From Hyphomicrobiales bacterium (lineage in GTDB: Bacteria > Pseudomonadota > Alphaproteobacteria > Rhizobiales > Beijerinckiaceae): a DNA stretch of 64,000 nucleotides. Positions 61,715-64,000 of this stretch are shown piece after piece. Within the stretch, counting starts at the first letter, position 1. Each line of letters starts with the position of its first letter. A program made the translations under genes and the position numbers. A model generated the notes under the pieces. It was given only the letters and a program-made list of their open reading frames with translations. It was not told where the DNA came from and did not search any database. The stretch covers positions 1 through 64,000 of the forward strand of contig UBZM01000020.1 in the NCBI GenBank assembly GCA_900470095.1, in the 5' to 3' direction.

Positions 61715-64000
61715 TCAGGCGAGTGCGCGCTCCGCGATATCGGCGACATCCCGCGACAGATTGGGGGTGCGCGACACCATGGTGAGGGCCGCCTGAGCGA
61801 GGGCGCGACGGCCCGGCTCCAGCGTGCGCCAGGTCTTGAAGGAACCGAGCAGGCGCGAGGCGATCTGGGGATTGGTCCGATCGAGCGCGATCACGATATC
61901 CGCGACGAAATCATAGCCTGCGCCATCGGGTCGGTTGAACTGCGTCAGGTTGGCGGCAAAGCCGCCAATAAGCGAACGGACGCGGTTCGGGTTGCCGAGA
62001 GAGAAGGTCGGGTGCCGCATCAGGTCCTTGACGCGGTCGAGCGTGCCGGGCTCGGCGATGAGGGCCTGCGCCATCAGCCATTTGTCGAGCACGAGCGGTT
62101 CAGCCGCATAGCGCTCTCCGAAGCGCCGGATCAGGGCTTCGCGAGCCTCACCTGGGATCAGCGTCATGGCGGCGAGCGCCGCAAGCCGGTCGGTCAGGTT
62201 GTCGGCGGCGCTGAACTGGGTGTCGGCGAGGCGCGCGCTGGTTTCGGGGGCGCCGATGGCGAGCAGTCCCAGGGCTTCGTTGCGCAGTGCCCGTCGCCCG
62301 GCTGCCGTGGCATCCGGCGAATAGAGGCTCGTCTCGTCAAGCGCGTCGCGCAGGCTCGAAAGCCGGTCGGCCAGGGCGTTGCCGATCTGCGCCGAGAGCG
62401 CGCGGTGGGCCGCATGGATCCTGTCGGGATCGACATCCCGACCGATCTCGCGGGCGATATCCGCAGCGGCGGGCAGGCGCAGCACCTGGGCGGCAAAGGC
62501 AGGGTCGGCGAGCGCATGATCGCGCAGGAAGGCGTCGAGCGCGCCGGCGATTTCCGTGGCCTTGTCGGCAAGCCCGGCCGCGCTGAGGGCTCCGCGCCCG
62601 GCGCTGGTCAACGCGCGCGTCGCGACCGTTTGGAGCGCCTGCCAGCGATTGAAGGAATCGCTGTCTGCGGAGAACAGGCGCAGAAGATCAGCATCGGCAA
62701 GATCGAGTTCGAGTCGTGCCGGGGCTGAAAAGCCGCGCAGCAGGGACGGGATCGGCGCCTCGTCCAGGCCCGTGAAGGTCACTGACAGCGAGGGTTGGTC
62801 GAGGACGATGAGGCCGTCGCCCGCATAGGCATTCGAGTTGCTGTGGAGCGGCAGGTCGCCGGCCTTGCCGACGAGGCCGAGCGCGATCGGCAGCGCCACC
62901 GGCGCTTTCTGGGGCTGGCCGGGCGTCGGCGGCGTGCTCTGGGCGAGGTCGAGCGTATAGCTCCTGGCGGCGGCATCGTAGCGGCCGGAGGCGACGATCG
63001 TCGGGGTGCCCGCCTGTTCGTACCAGCGAGCGAAATGGCTGAGATCCTGGCCCGAACTCTCGGCGAAACAGGCCAGAAATTCCTCGATCGTCGCGGCAGT
63101 GCCGTCGCAGCGCTCGAAATAGAGATCCATGCCGCGCTTGAAGGCCTCGTCGCCGATCAGGACCTTCAGCATGCGGATCACCTCCGCGCCCTTCTCATAG
63201 ACGGTCGGCGTGTAGAAGTTGTTGATTTCCTTATAGGCGCGCGGCCTGACGGGGTGGGCGAGGGGGCCTGCATCCTCGGAGAACTGGGTTGCGCGCAGGG
63301 TCCGCACATCGGCGATGCGCTTCACCGGGCGGGAGCGCTCGTCGGAGGAGAATTCCTGGTCGCGGAAGACGGTGAGCCCTTCCTTCAGGCATAGCTGAAA
63401 CCAGTCGCGGCAGGTGATGCGGTTGCCGGTCCAGTTGTGAAAATACTCGTGCGCGATGATCGCCTCGATGCTGGCATAATCGCCATCGCTGGCGGTCTGC
63501 GGATCGGCCAGCACATATTTGTCGTTGAAGATGTTGAGGCCCTTGTTCTCCATCGCGCCCATGTTGAAATCCGACACGGCGACGACGTTGAACACGTCGA
63601 GATCATAATTCCGGCCGAAGACGCGCTCGTCCCAGCGCATGCAGCGCACCAGCGAGTCCAGTGCCCAGCCGGCGCGGCTGCTCTTGCCGGGCTCGACATA
63701 GACGGCGAGCTCGACCTTGCGGCCATCGGCGGTGACATAATCCTCGCGGACATGATCGAGCGTGCCGCCGACCAGGGCAAACAGATAGGCGGGCTTGGGA
63801 TGGGGGTCGTGCCAGACCGCGAAATGCCGGTCGGTGCCGGCGACATCCCCGGTCGCGACCCGGTTGCCGTTCGAGAGCAGGACGGGAGCCTCGGCCTTCT
63901 TCGCCTCCAGACGCACGGTGTAAACCGACATCACGTCGGGGCGGTCGAGGAAATAGGTGATCCGCCGGAAGCCATCCGCTTCGCACTGGGTGCAGTAGAC
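61715..64000 (-). CDS. pepN: Aminopeptidase N (partial, N-terminus missing)
   Basis: 762 residues of an M1-family zinc aminopeptidase; the reading frame stays open to the right edge, so roughly the first 100 residues lie outside. The visible start CTQCEADGFRRITYFLDRPD is the conserved N-terminal block of PepN. The exopeptidase motif GAMEN and the zinc motif HEYFHNWTGNR with downstream glutamate (KEGLTVFRDQEF) are complete. The C-terminal DUF3458-type domains are present up to the stop. It removes N-terminal amino acids from peptides in the cytoplasm. Confidence 0.95.
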   Translation of the reverse strand, partial: VYCTQCEADGFRRITYFLDRPDVMSVYTVRLEAKKAEAPVLLSNGNRVATGDVAGTDRHFAVWHDPHPKPAYLFALVGGTLDHVREDYVTADGRKVELAVYVEPGKSSRAGWALDSLVRCMRWDERVFGRNYDLDVFNVVAVSDFNMGAMENKGLNIFNDKYVLADPQTASDGDYASIEAIIAHEYFHNWTGNRITCRDWFQLCLKEGLTVFRDQEFSSDERSRPVKRIADVRTLRATQFSEDAGPLAHPVRPRAYKEINNFYTPTVYEKGAEVIRMLKVLIGDEAFKRGMDLYFERCDGTAATIEEFLACFAESSGQDLSHFARWYEQAGTPTIVASGRYDAAARSYTLDLAQSTPPTPGQPQKAPVALPIALGLVGKAGDLPLHSNSNAYAGDGLIVLDQPSLSVTFTGLDEAPIPSLLRGFSAPARLELDLADADLLRLFSADSDSFNRWQALQTVATRALTSAGRGALSAAGLADKATEIAGALDAFLRDHALADPAFAAQVLRLPAAADIAREIGRDVDPDRIHAAHRALSAQIGNALADRLSSLRDALDETSLYSPDATAAGRRALRNEALGLLAIGAPETSARLADTQFSAADNLTDRLAALAAMTLIPGEAREALIRRFGERYAAEPLVLDKWLMAQALIAEPGTLDRVKDLMRHPTFSLGNPNRVRSLIGGFAANLTQFNRPDGAGYDFVADIVIALDRTNPQIASRLLGSFKTWRTLEPGRRALAQAALTMVSRTPNLSRDVADIAERALA

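Noticed and set aside
1..64000. RNA genes, riboswitches (thiamin or cobalamin), CRISPR arrays and insertion sequences
   Set aside because: I looked in the intergenic regions, including upstream of thiD and mutA where a TPP or B12 riboswitch might be expected. thiD starts 16 bases after mutA, and the mutA leader is too short and lacks the conserved boxes. No tRNA cloverleaf, repeat-spacer array or transposase was seen.

Overview
The window is 64 kb of GC-rich, densely packed chromosome from an alphaproteobacterium, most likely of the Hyphomicrobiales (Rhizobiales). The evidence is the gene content and order: a feuPQ - ccmI/E/F/H (cycHJKL) - degP - two-component pair - glnE - pleC-like kinase - pepN block, a fused malic enzyme/phosphotransacetylase, a Rhizobium etli-type (type III) L-asparaginase, a free-standing Lrp ligand-binding domain protein, and a B12-dependent methylmalonyl-CoA mutase. 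A genus such as Bosea would fit, but the sequence alone does not settle it. I see no rRNA, tRNA, CRISPR array, insertion sequence, prophage or integration scar. The region reads as core and metabolic chromosome, not a mobile island.

Layout. (1) 1-8.8 kb: purine salvage and breakdown. A minus-strand operon xdhA-xdhB-xdhC-ATPase-permease-permease, chained by short overlaps, faces a divergent guanine deaminase, with a clean inverted repeat in the shared promoter region. (2) 8.8-15.1 kb: a D-amino-acid-transaminase-like enzyme and an oligopeptide ABC transporter (oppA-oppB-oppC-oppDF). (3) 15.2-19.3 kb: an exported alpha/beta hydrolase, maeB and an Lrp-like small protein. (4) 19.3-22.8 kb: a formamidase-like hydrolase divergent from the type III asparaginase, then a double-hairpin element and an exported parallel-beta-helix protein. 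(5) 22.8-27.2 kb: meaB divergent from three consecutive secreted or lipoprotein alpha/beta hydrolases. (6) 27.2-29.9 kb: an Lrp regulator divergent from a PLP sulphur-amino-acid lyase/synthase, and a DUF3750 protein. (7) 30-34.4 kb: a four-gene polyamine ABC transporter operon. (8) 34.5-39.5 kb: mutA-thiD-mutB, with the thiamin kinase gene lodged between the two mutase subunits. (9) 39.7-45.7 kb: a glycine-rich small protein, a HerA-like ATPase, an M20 dipeptidase coupled to a LOG-family hydrolase, and two secreted trypsin-like proteases. (10) 46-64 kb: a FeuN-like small protein, FeuP/FeuQ, cytochrome c maturation genes, a DegP-like protease, a second two-component system, glnE, a PleC-like kinase and a partial pepN.

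Taken together, many genes serve nitrogen and carbon scavenging: purines, peptides, D-amino acids, asparagine, polyamines and propionyl-CoA-derived methylmalonyl-CoA. The right-hand third is envelope, redox, nitrogen-status and cell-cycle signalling. I did not find a convincing new multi-gene system. The best leads are the FeuN-like gene beside FeuPQ, the run of three unstudied exported hydrolases, thiD embedded in the mutase operon, the strong terminator between degP and the two-component genes that follow it, and a CtrA-like box upstream of the PleC-like kinase.
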